Made by a program: the position numbers and the translations under genes. Shown in pieces: positions 7,682 to 14,137 of a DNA stretch of 61,233 nt. The DNA comes from Thermoleophilia bacterium (GTDB lineage: Bacteria > Actinomycetota > Thermoleophilia > BMS3ABIN01), in contig JAGVMV010000045.1 of assembly GCA_020053595.1 (NCBI GenBank), positions 1 through 61,233 of the forward strand, in the 5' to 3' direction. Below the pieces are notes generated by a model. The model did not search any database, had not been told where the DNA came from, and worked only from the letters and a program-made list of their open reading frames with translations. Every line of letters begins with the position of its first letter. Within the stretch, counting starts at the first letter, position 1.

Positions 7682-7698
7682 GGTCGCAATTTGCGACC
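7682..7698. repeat. Sixth copy of the TCRCAA/TTGYGA palindrome
   Basis: A 17-bp dyad, GGTCGCAA-T-TTGCGACC, flanked by GAGGT on the left and TCAAAC on the right as in the other copies. It lies in the intergenic region between the DUF4062 gene and the RlaP-like pseudogene. It lacks the 28-nt GCAGG spacer of the array. Confidence 0.8.
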
Positions 7699-7838
7699 TC
7701 AAACAAGGGTATCTTTGCCCTTAAGTTGTGATCACCATTAAGGGGAGGAGGAGAGGAAATGACCGGCAGTAAATCAGTATTCCTAACATGATCTTGGACG
7801 CGGCTGGCTGAGCAGCCGATTTCAACATTTCCCTCTCA

Positions 7839-8611
7839 ATGATTAACCGCATCAAACAACAACTTCTTAAGCTGGAAAGCGAAGAGAATGTCAAAATTAT
7901 CTATGCGTGCGAGTCGGGCAGCCGCGCCTGGGGTTTCCCGTCAAAGGACAGTGACTATGATGTGCGCTTTCTCTATGTCCATCCGCCCGACTGGTATTTC
8001 TCCGTGGATCTGGAGGAAAAAAAGATGTCATCGAACGGCCGCTTGACGGCCTGCTTGATCTCAGTGGCTGGGATCTGCGTAAAGGACTCCGGCTGCTGCA
8101 CAAATCCAACCCGCCTTTGCTGGAATGGCTCAATTCCCCCATTTTGTATATGGAGAAGAACTCTGTTGGCCACCGCCTGCGGGGATTGCTGCCGGAGTAC
8201 TATTCACCGACCGCCTGTCTCTATCACTACCTGCACATGGCTCGCGGGAATTTCAAGGAATACCTGCGGGGCGAAACAGTATGGATAAAGAAATACTTCT
8301 ATGTTCTGAGGCCGCTTCTCGCCATAAGGTGGATTGAAGAGGGGCGAGGAGTCGTGCCCATGGAATTTGAAACGCTCCTTGCGGGAGTCGATTGCGAGCA
8401 GGATTTCAAATTGGCTGTGAGCGGATTGTTGGAGCGAAAGATAAGGGGCGAGGAACTGGACAGGGGTTCGCGCATTCCCGAAATAAGCGATTTCATCGAG
8501 CGGGAGATGGGCCGCCTTGTTGATAAAAGATTTGAGCGGCGCGGGCTGAAGCCGCCGATAGACGGGCTTAACGAAATCCTTAGGCTGTGCGTGCGCGAGG
8601 CGTGGGTCTGA
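7839..8611 (+). pseudogene. RlaP-type (COG3541) nucleotidyltransferase with a frameshift at an A7 tract
   Basis: The first 65 codons encode the start of a DNA polymerase beta-fold nucleotidyltransferase (YACESGSRAWGFPSKDSDYD carries the G-S and D-x-D elements). After LEEKK in a run of seven A (about 8018-8024) the frame is lost. The homologous continuation DVIERPLDGLLDLSGWDLRK then runs in another frame to 8611 (ending LRLCVREAWV). One additional A would restore a single frame of about 257 residues, which is the normal family length. The cause could be a true -1 mutation, phase variation at the homopolymer, or a sequencing error. Members of PF10127/COG3541 are predicted RNA-repair or nucleotidyl-transfer enzymes. 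The gene lies just upstream of two more nucleotidyltransferase-domain genes. Confidence 0.75.
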
Positions 8612-8715
8612 TGGATTGTCGATTAAACGCCATACGGTGTTCGCTAAAGTATTGACTTTCTCATCCGAATTCAATATATTAACACATATATATCAAACTA
8701 TTGAATTCAGCAATA

Positions 8716-9261
8716 ATGGAAAAAATTCTCCTGGACACATCCGCAGACAAGATTTTCAGCTTCCTGACCCTTCATTCGGGGATATCTTTCTACGACAAGG
8801 AAATCTCTGAGAAGACGGGCCTCAGCCGAGGTACGACAAACAGGCTGCTGAACAGCTTCCTGAAGGTCGGCCTGGTCGATAGGGAGCGCCGGGGGCGAAT
8901 GTGGTTCTATTCGCTCCGGCAAACTCCTCTGCCCAAACAATTCCGTATTTATGAGAATCTGGTTGTGCTGAACGATCTTGTACAAGCTTTGAAGCCGCTG
9001 GTGCAGAAGTTAATTCTGTTTGGCAGCGCCGCCAGCGGGACAGACTCTGCGGAGAGCGACGTCGACCTGTTCGTTATTACCAGGCAAAAAGAAGAGGTAA
9101 TTAAAAAAATTCGCAATTATGAGAGCGACCGTGAGATAGCACCGATCGTTCAGACCGCGAATGAATATTCTGTTTCGAGGAGCAAGGATAAGGCTTTCCA
9201 CGATCAGGTTGCCGAGGGAATTACATTGTACGAAAGCGAGCCGGATGAGCAGCGACTTTAA
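8716..9261 (+). CDS. mntA: Winged-helix/MNT nucleotidyltransferase, predicted antitoxin of the HEPN pair
   Basis: A 181-residue protein. Residues about 1-70 are a winged helix (ISEKTGLSRGTTNRLLNSFL), and residues about 90-140 a minimal nucleotidyltransferase with LILFGSAASGTDSAESDVDL (GS followed by D-x-D). In MNT-HEPN modules the MNT protein AMPylates and neutralises the HEPN RNase. The usual MNT antitoxin lacks a DNA-binding domain; the fused winged helix here suggests it also represses its own promoter. I chose the ATG at 8716, since the frame's only earlier start is a TTG at 8701 and neither has a clear ribosome-binding site. It overlaps the HEPN gene by 17 nt, which implies coupled translation. 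Confidence 0.8.
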   Translation: MEKILLDTSADKIFSFLTLHSGISFYDKEISEKTGLSRGTTNRLLNSFLKVGLVDRERRGRMWFYSLRQTPLPKQFRIYENLVVLNDLVQALKPLVQKLILFGSAASGTDSAESDVDLFVITRQKEEVIKKIRNYESDREIAPIVQTANEYSVSRSKDKAFHDQVAEGITLYESEPDEQRL

Positions 9262-9691
9262 AAGGTGCTTACGCAAGAAACGAATCATCCCTCAGCCTCA
9301 CGCAGAAGAACTTGTCACCGGAGAACTGGAAACGGCTGGTCAGGATCTGGAGAGTGCCCGAAAAACATTCGCGGATTTAGATTACAAATGGGCGACGATT
9401 CAAGCTTACTATTCGATATTCCACGCCGCCCGGGCGCTGCTTTTCGAAAAGGGGTTCCGGGAAAAAAGCCATTTTTGTCTGAAGGCGGCGATCCAGGAGC
9501 TGTACGCGGATGCAGGCCTGATTGAACAGAAGCATGTCGATGATTTTGACGCCACCATGCTGCTCAGAGAAACCGCTGATTATCGTTCGGATTTCTCAGA
9601 AGAAGGAGCTACGGCTTCCATCGAAAACGCGAGAATGTTTCTTGTTAGAGCAACGGAGATACTCCTGGATTCTTCTGGAACTGCCTTGTAA
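9245..9691 (+). CDS. hepT: HEPN-domain protein, predicted RNase toxin
   Basis: A 148-residue all-alpha protein with the HEPN pattern. The first part is a helix (EELVTGELETAGQDLESARK), then WATIQAYYSIFHAARALLFE and GFREKSHFCLKAAIQELYAD, and later ETADYRSDFSEEGATASIEN. The conserved histidine in the KSH segment fits the family; a canonical R-x4-6-H dyad is less clear. The ATG at 9245 was chosen because it overlaps the upstream MNT gene and begins where the family similarity starts. Partnered MNT and HEPN proteins form toxin-antitoxin complexes in which HEPN cleaves RNA unless modified. It could also belong to the subgroup of HEPN proteins that act only as helper subunits. Confidence 0.8.
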   Translation: MSSDFKRCLRKKRIIPQPHAEELVTGELETAGQDLESARKTFADLDYKWATIQAYYSIFHAARALLFEKGFREKSHFCLKAAIQELYADAGLIEQKHVDDFDATMLLRETADYRSDFSEEGATASIENARMFLVRATEILLDSSGTAL

Positions 9692-9705
9692 AACCGTACA
9701 CAAAA

Positions 9706-9734
9706 AGTATACAATTGTACATAATATGTATACT
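9706..9734. promoter_or_regulatory. Inverted repeat AGTATACA/TGTATACT spanning the start codon of the second HTH-MNT gene
   Basis: Two perfect 8-bp arms (9706-9713 and 9727-9734) are separated by 13 bp. A third related motif, TTGTAC, lies between them, and GTACAC is just upstream at 9697. The right arm includes the ATG at 9726. A repressor bound here would block transcription or initiation, consistent with autoregulation by the winged-helix protein it precedes. Confidence 0.6.
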
Positions 9735-10319
9735 ATCGACCAACTTTTCACATCAAAAGCCAGGATACAGCTACTCAAGCTCTTTCTCATGAACCCGGAG
9801 CGAGATTATTACCTGCGGGAGACTGCAGGTCTCACCGGTTTGCCCGTAAACGCGGTCCAGCGCGAGGTGAAAAAACTCGAGAATTCCGGGCTGCTGGGAA
9901 AAAACGCACGGGGGAATCGTGTGTACCTGCGAGCTAACAGAAATAGCCCCATCTTCGAAGAGATGCGCTCCATCATCATGAAGACCGTGGGCCTTGGCGA
10001 TGCCCTGAGTCGGGCGCTGGCCGATGGGGGAGACAAGATCGAAGCGGCGTTTATTTTCGGCTCCGTGGCACGGGGAGAAGATTCGGGTTTGGGTGACATC
10101 GATCTTCTGGTGGTGGGGTCCATTTCAGGCCGTGAACTTTCATCCCTGATTTCGTCTGTCCGCAAGTCCATTGGCCGAGAAATCAATCAGTTGGCCATGA
10201 CTCCGGCTGAGTTAAAAAAACGCATCAAAGACAAGGACCATTTTTTGACAACCGTGCTCAAGCAGCAGAAGATGTTCCTCGTGGGAGATGATAGTGTCCT
10301 TAAAGCGTTCGTTAAATAG
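9726..10319 (+). CDS. Winged-helix/nucleotidyltransferase protein without a HEPN partner
   Basis: A 197-residue protein. Residues 1-75 are a winged helix (FTSKARIQLLKLFLMNPERD, then LTGLPVNAVQREVKKLENSG), and residues about 105-150 a minimal nucleotidyltransferase with AAFIFGSVARGEDSGLGDID. This type is often annotated as a transcriptional regulator with a nucleotidyltransferase domain. The start is the ATG at 9726; the frame continues upstream but overlaps the HEPN gene without any start supported by homology. It has the same overall design as the protein at 8716 but no HEPN gene follows, only 243 bp of non-coding sequence and then HigBA. Its target is unknown. Confidence 0.75.
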   Translation: MYTIDQLFTSKARIQLLKLFLMNPERDYYLRETAGLTGLPVNAVQREVKKLENSGLLGKNARGNRVYLRANRNSPIFEEMRSIIMKTVGLGDALSRALADGGDKIEAAFIFGSVARGEDSGLGDIDLLVVGSISGRELSSLISSVRKSIGREINQLAMTPAELKKRIKDKDHFLTTVLKQQKMFLVGDDSVLKAFVK

Positions 10320-10529
10320 CGATGTCAACAGCAATTGAGCTTGCCGCATTTCGCATATGCTGACGCCCGCTATTCTTTCCATCCATCCCCACTGATATAA
10401 TCGCGCCGAGGTTCCCCGCCTCACCGTTTCTTCACAGTGCCATTCATGGAGGAGAGATGGGAAACAAGCATTCCACGAAACTACACTCAGGCAGTTGGCT
10501 GCGCTCGATATCGGCTGGCGCCAGTCGCA

Positions 10530-10558
10530 TTGACACCTATACGCCAATGGCGTACACT
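10530..10558 (+). promoter_or_regulatory. Promoter with embedded operator for the HigB/HigA-like pair
   Basis: TTGACA (10530-10535) and TACACT (10553-10558) are spaced by exactly 17 bp, a near-consensus housekeeping promoter. Between them lies the perfect palindrome TACGCCA-A-TGGCGTA (10540-10554), which overlaps the -10 element. An antitoxin bound there would occlude RNA polymerase. The toxin ATG lies 4 bp after the -10 element, so the transcript is probably leaderless or the main start is slightly downstream. Confidence 0.7.
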
Positions 10559-10562
10559 AGTT

Positions 10563-10880
10563 ATGCGCTTCATTGAGACCCCGGTATTCACGGAAGAGGT
10601 TCGCGAGATTCTGCGAGATGACGAATATCGGGCATTACAGCTTGCTCTTATCTTGCGACCAGAACAGGGGCGGTTGATTCAGGGTTCCGGTGGTCTGCGG
10701 AAACTCAGATGGGGTGCAAAAGGCCAGGGAAAGAGGAGTGGCTGCAGGATTATCTACTTTTGGGACAAGCGGCGCGAGACATTCTACATGCTGTTCGTGT
10801 ATGCAAAGGGCAGACAGAGTAATCTCACTCAGGAGCAGATTAAGACGCTTGGACGGTTGGTAAGCGAGGAATTCAAGTGA
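10563..10880 (+). CDS. higB: RelE/HigB-family toxin
   Basis: A 105-residue RelE-fold protein beginning MRFIETPVFTEEV, the recognisable start of HigB/RelE proteins of this subgroup. It continues with GSGGLRKLRWGAKGQGKRSG, RIIYFWDKRRETFYMLFVYA and KGRQSNLTQEQIKTL. Such toxins cleave mRNA on the ribosome. The conserved basic residues in RWGAKGQGKRSG and the terminal YAKG region are the usual active-site area. The frame is open further upstream, but homology begins at this ATG. Its stop overlaps the GTG start of the antitoxin by 4 nt (GTGA). Toxin-first order is typical of HigBA pairs. Confidence 0.85.
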   Translation: MRFIETPVFTEEVREILRDDEYRALQLALILRPEQGRLIQGSGGLRKLRWGAKGQGKRSGCRIIYFWDKRRETFYMLFVYAKGRQSNLTQEQIKTLGRLVSEEFK

Positions 10881-11167
10881 AAGATCATGATTTTGAAAAA
10901 CTGAAGAAAAGTGTACGGCAGGCAGGGAAAATTCGCCGTGGCGAGAAGAAAGCGAGCCGCATTTATAAATTCGATCCGGCTGACATCAAGCGCATCCGTA
11001 GAAGCCTGGGCAAGTCTCAATCAGAGTTTGCGATGATGATCGGTGTCAGTGTATCTACTCTGCAGAATTGGGAACAGGGCCGCAGGAATCCCGAAGGACC
11101 GGCTCGCGCCCTTTTGAAGATAGCGGCCGAGAACCCTGAGGCGGTCGACAAGGCTCTGAGCGCCTAA
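10877..11167 (+). CDS. higA: XRE-family antitoxin (HigA/NadS-like)
   Basis: A 96-residue protein with an N-terminal charged helix (residues 1-30) and an XRE helix-turn-helix at about 37-90 (RIRRSLGKSQSEFAMMIGVS, STLQNWEQGRRNPEGPAR). It would bind the palindrome at 10540-10554 and neutralise the RelE-like toxin encoded directly upstream. It starts with GTG inside the toxin stop codon, so translation is coupled. The motif WEQGRRNPEGPA is typical of NadS/HigA antitoxins. The C-terminus ends soon after the DNA-binding domain. Confidence 0.88.
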   Translation: MKDHDFEKLKKSVRQAGKIRRGEKKASRIYKFDPADIKRIRRSLGKSQSEFAMMIGVSVSTLQNWEQGRRNPEGPARALLKIAAENPEAVDKALSA

Positions 11168-11222
11168 GTATAAGCAATGCTCGCTGAGGCTGCTTCGCTG
11201 GAATCTGATCTTCTTGTCAAAC

Positions 11223-11253
11223 TGTACTCCTAAATGTACAATCAAATGTACAT
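11223..11253. promoter_or_regulatory. TGTAC repeat operator before the Phd/RelE pair
   Basis: TGTAC occurs at 11223, 11235 and 11247, a 12-bp period, and the last copy sits in the palindrome ATGTACAT. The block ends just before the AAAGGAGG ribosome-binding site of the antitoxin gene. It is the likely autoregulatory site of the Phd-type protein. Confidence 0.55.
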
Positions 11254-11267
11254 AAAGGAGGCGGACC

Positions 11268-11561
11268 ATGACGAAACAAATCCACGATGAAGACCAGGAT
11301 TATCTTTCAATAACCGAAGCGCGCCGCCGGCTTCCTTCACTTCCCGACAGACTCCGCGAAAAACCGGCGGCAATCGCTATTACCAAGCGCGAAAAGCCAG
11401 TGCTTGCCATCATGCCCTGGGATCTCTACGAATCCATCATCGAAACGCTGGAGATTATGGGCGAAGCCGAGCTCATGGAAGCTTTGCGCAAGAGCATCAG
11501 GGATGTCGAAGAAGGGCGCACTTTCACTATGGAGGAAATAGAACTAGAGCTCAAACTGTGA
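11268..11561 (+). CDS. Phd/YefM-family antitoxin
   Basis: A 97-residue protein with the Phd/YefM N-terminal fold (YLSITEARRRLPSLPDRLRE, then AIAITKREKPVLAIMPWDLY). This fold dimerises and binds DNA. The acidic C-terminus (DVEEGRTFTMEEIELELKL) is the region that would wrap around the toxin. A strong AAAGGAGG ribosome-binding site precedes the ATG. The gene ends in a GTGA overlap with the RelE/ParE-type gene. The TGTAC repeats immediately upstream are the presumed operator. Confidence 0.88.
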   Translation: MTKQIHDEDQDYLSITEARRRLPSLPDRLREKPAAIAITKREKPVLAIMPWDLYESIIETLEIMGEAELMEALRKSIRDVEEGRTFTMEEIELELKL

Positions 11562-12031
11562 GCCGGCGGCAGTACAGTGTTCTTTGGTCCGCCCGGGCCA
11601 GGTTCATGCTGGCCGCAATCCCCGACCGGCGCATCCAGAAAAAAATCTTCGAGCGTGTGCGCGACCTTTCATCCGAACCGGAAAAGCAGGGGAAGGCGCT
11701 GATTGGGGAGCTGGCGGGGTATCGCAGCCTGCGAGTTGTCGGTCAACGCTACCGGATTATCTTCAGGGTCGAAGATGAAAAGGTGTTGGTTCTGATCGTG
11801 GCTCTCGGGATTCGCAAGGCCGGCAGCAAGAAAGATGTATATGACTTGGCTAAAAGACTGGTTCAACTCGGTTTAGTGGAAACTTCTGAAAAAGACGATG
11901 GTGTCCGCCAGATAGTTGAAGAATACCAGGCTGTTGAAGATGTCCCGCTGTTCGATATCGTCGGAGCGGGTGAAGGCGTGGCAACGGACGGCTCCGAGGA
12001 GCATGATAATTACCTTTATGGCAACTCATGA
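11558..12031 (+). CDS. RelE/ParE-family toxin with a C-terminal extension
   Basis: A 157-residue protein whose first 90 residues are a RelE/ParE-type toxin (YSVLWSARARFMLAAIPDRR, LIGELAGYRSLRVVGQRYRI, VLVLIVALGIRKAGSKKDVY). Toxins of this group normally end near residue 90-95. The remaining 60-65 residues (YDLAKRLVQLGLVETSEKDD onward) are acidic and have no family I recognise. The start is GTG overlapping the antitoxin stop. The core is probably a ribosome-dependent mRNA endonuclease. The extension might be an additional interaction region or the result of stop-codon loss. Confidence 0.78.
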   Translation: MSRRQYSVLWSARARFMLAAIPDRRIQKKIFERVRDLSSEPEKQGKALIGELAGYRSLRVVGQRYRIIFRVEDEKVLVLIVALGIRKAGSKKDVYDLAKRLVQLGLVETSEKDDGVRQIVEEYQAVEDVPLFDIVGAGEGVATDGSEEHDNYLYGNS

Positions 12032-12054
12032 TCTCGCCAAGCGGCGGCCTTGAT

Positions 12055-12099
12055 ATATGCATATAAATAATGCATACTAATGCATATAAATTAATGCAC
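12055..12099. promoter_or_regulatory. ATGCAT repeat region before the VapBC pair
   Basis: TGCAT occurs at 12058, 12071 and 12081, with a variant TGCAC at 12095, all in an AT-rich stretch (ATGCATATAAAT type units). The block ends 7 bp before the GGAGGTG ribosome-binding site of the VapB-like gene. It is the likely operator bound by the antitoxin complex. Confidence 0.5.
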
Positions 12100-12115
12100 T
12101 GTTTTGGAGGTGCGC

Positions 12116-12313
12116 ATGAGGACCACGCTCAATATCGAAGATGAACTTCTGGACAAGGCAACCAGGCTTACCGGCGTCAAGGAGAAAACGGCTCTGGTCA
12201 GGATGGGGCTGCAGGTGCTCATCGCCAGGGAAAGCGGAAAGCGGCTCGCGAAACTGGGGGGAACGGAGAAAGAGCTGAACCGGATACCTCGCAGAAGGCA
12301 GGCGGGCAAGTAG
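12116..12313 (+). CDS. vapB: VapB-family antitoxin
   Basis: A 65-residue ribbon-helix-helix-type antitoxin. The opening MRTTLNIEDELLDKATRLTG is the classic DUF2191/VapB start. It continues with KEKTALVRMGLQVLIARESG and a basic C-terminus. The ATG at 12116 has GGAGGTG upstream at good spacing; the TTG at 12104 is unlikely. The stop is 1 nt before the TTG start of the PIN toxin gene. It should bind the TGCAT repeats upstream and block the VapC nuclease. Confidence 0.9.
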   Translation: MRTTLNIEDELLDKATRLTGVKEKTALVRMGLQVLIARESGKRLAKLGGTEKELNRIPRRRQAGK

Positions 12314-12314
12314 A

Positions 12315-12680
12315 TTGGTTCTCGTTGACACTTCGGTGTGGGTGGAGCACTTACGCAAGGGAAACAACCACCTGGCAGCCCTGCTGGAGGAAGGCCGCGC
12401 GGTTTGTCATTCATTCGTCATTGGTGAACTGGCATGCGGAAATCTCAAAAACAGGGAAGAAATTCTCAAACTTCTAAAAGCCCTCGATGGCGCGGCGCTA
12501 GCCGAGCACGAAGAGGTTATGCGATTTATCGAGACCCATAAGTTGATGGGGAAGGGGCTTGGCTACATCGATATGCATCTACTTGCCTCGGCTCGTTTGT
12601 CCCAAATCCCGCTTTGGACGTTGGACAAGAGACTCGACGAGGCTGCTTCACTGCTGGGGTTGAAATACGAACCCTCATGA
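12315..12680 (+). CDS. vapC: VapC-family PIN-domain ribonuclease toxin
   Basis: A 121-residue PIN protein. The acidic residues are in VLVDTSVWVEHLRKG (Asp5), SFVIGELACGNL, YIDMHLLASARL and LWTLDKRLDEAAS. These match the four conserved positions of VapC RNases, which cleave initiator tRNA or rRNA. It starts with TTG one base after the stop of vapB. This is the second PIN toxin in the window (the other is at 2062) and the two are clearly different subfamilies. Confidence 0.9.
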   Translation: MVLVDTSVWVEHLRKGNNHLAALLEEGRAVCHSFVIGELACGNLKNREEILKLLKALDGAALAEHEEVMRFIETHKLMGKGLGYIDMHLLASARLSQIPLWTLDKRLDEAASLLGLKYEPS

Positions 12681-12689
12681 TCGAAATTA

Positions 12690-12768
12690 AGTAAAGCTTC
12701 CTTTACTATCTTCCGTATTAGTAAAGGATACTTTACTTACGCCAAGAAATAGTAAAGAATACTTTACT
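12690..12768. promoter_or_regulatory. Three inverted repeats AGTAAAG-N4-CTTTACT before fic
   Basis: Three 18-bp dyads with identical 7-bp arms occur at 12690-12707, 12720-12737 and 12751-12768; the 4-bp spacers are CTTC, GATA and AATA. Start-to-start distances are 30 and 31 bp, close to three helical turns, so bound proteins would lie on one face of the DNA. A degenerate fourth half-site (AAAGGATACTT) overlaps the fic ribosome-binding region. This is a strong candidate operator array. Confidence 0.75.
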
Positions 12769-12781
12769 AAAGGATACTTGC

Positions 12782-13945
12782 TTGAAGCGCAAAACCGGAC
12801 ACTACGTCATCACCACCACCGCGGGCGAAAAGGTCAAGGCCTTCGTCCCCGATTCCCTGCCGCCAAAGCCTTCCATCAAGCTGGATGCCAAAATCAGTGA
12901 TGCGCTGGATCGCGCAACCCTTGAGCTGGGGCGGCTCAATGTCGCCGCAAACATGGTTCCCAATGCCGAGTGGTTCATTTATGGTTTTGTCCGCAAGGAA
13001 GCCGTCGTCACTTCCCAGATCGAGGGCTACGAGCCAACCCTTAGCGATCTGTTTTCCTGGGAAGCGAAGTCTGACAGGCAAGAGCCCGGCCTTGATCTCA
13101 AAGAAGTGTGCAATTATCTCGATGCGCTGGAGTATGCCAGAGCGGAACTGGCGAATCCCAGAGGTTTGCCCATCTCATTGCGACTTTTGAAGCAAACCCA
13201 CAAACGTTTGATGCAGGGTGTTCGTGGCGCCGCCAAGCAACCGGGCCGTTTTCGTACTTCCCAAAATTGGATCGGTGGCACTCGCCCTGGCAATGCCGCT
13301 TTCGTTCCGCCACCCCCGAACAAGCTGACCGATTGCCTCGACGCGTTGGAAAAATATATTCACAAGGGGAACGATCTGCCGAAGCTGGTTCGTATCGGCT
13401 TTGTGCATGTACAGTTTGAGACCATTCATCCATTTCTTGATGGTAATGGGCGCCTCGGCCGGTTGTTGATAGCACTCCTTTTGGAGCAGTGGGGGCTACT
13501 AAGCTCGCCATTGCTGTATATCAGCGTTTACTTCAAGAGAAACCGGGCGGAATATTACGATCGCCTTGCTTCGATAAGAAAAGACGGTGATTGGGAGGGG
13601 TGGACGCTTTTCTTCCTTGAGGGTGTCGCAAGCATGGGCCGGGAGGCAACGGTTACGGCGGAGGAACTTTTCAAATTGCTGGAGAGGGATCGTCTCACGC
13701 TTCTTGGGGCGACGAATTCATCCGTTTCCGGCCTGCGATTGCTTGAACAACTTGCCAGCCATCCCTATATGACTCTATCCAGGGCCGTTCAGTTGCTTGG
13801 CACATCCAAACCAACGGCGACCAAAGCCATATCGCTTCTTGCTGAGAATGGAATCCTTCAAGAAATGGCCACTGAAAAACGGCCGCGAACTTTCGTGTAT
13901 CAGGAATATATCGATCTGCTGAAAGAGGACACGGAGGCAACCTAG
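12782..13945 (+). CDS. Fic-family AMP transferase with N-terminal inhibitory motif and C-terminal winged helix
   Basis: A 387-residue Fic protein. The active-site motif HPFLDGNGRLGR is at residues 216-227 with catalytic His216. The inhibitory helix motif TSQIEG (residues 77-82, pattern S/T-x-x-x-E-G) marks a class II, self-inhibited Fic enzyme. It has the N-terminal Fic_N region (PSIKLDAKISDALDRATLEL) and a C-terminal winged helix (LSRAVQLLGTSKPTATKAIS). Fic enzymes transfer AMP to hydroxyl groups of target proteins. The start is TTG at 12782, preceded by AAAGGA. The C-terminal DNA-binding domain and the triple inverted repeat upstream suggest autoregulation. Confidence 0.92.
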   Translation: MKRKTGHYVITTTAGEKVKAFVPDSLPPKPSIKLDAKISDALDRATLELGRLNVAANMVPNAEWFIYGFVRKEAVVTSQIEGYEPTLSDLFSWEAKSDRQEPGLDLKEVCNYLDALEYARAELANPRGLPISLRLLKQTHKRLMQGVRGAAKQPGRFRTSQNWIGGTRPGNAAFVPPPPNKLTDCLDALEKYIHKGNDLPKLVRIGFVHVQFETIHPFLDGNGRLGRLLIALLLEQWGLLSSPLLYISVYFKRNRAEYYDRLASIRKDGDWEGWTLFFLEGVASMGREATVTAEELFKLLERDRLTLLGATNSSVSGLRLLEQLASHPYMTLSRAVQLLGTSKPTATKAISLLAENGILQEMATEKRPRTFVYQEYIDLLKEDTEAT

Positions 13946-14137
13946 TCGTATCAGTTACACGCAAAGCGCTCTCAGCATAAAACATGCACCTCCGCCCGCT
14001 CTGTTATATTATTACCTGAGTGAAATCCGGCGGCTTTAGCGTGAGCGGAACCTGTTAGATCAACTGGTAGCCCATTGCAGTAAAACCGCCAGCAAATAAG
14101 CTCAGTAACTGTTAATCAATCCCCGGAGGGAACCACC

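Noticed and set aside
9522-9725. N-terminal 68 codons upstream of the HTH-MNT gene at 9726
   Set aside because: They overlap the HEPN gene in another frame and do not resemble the family; the ATG at 9726 fits the conserved start.
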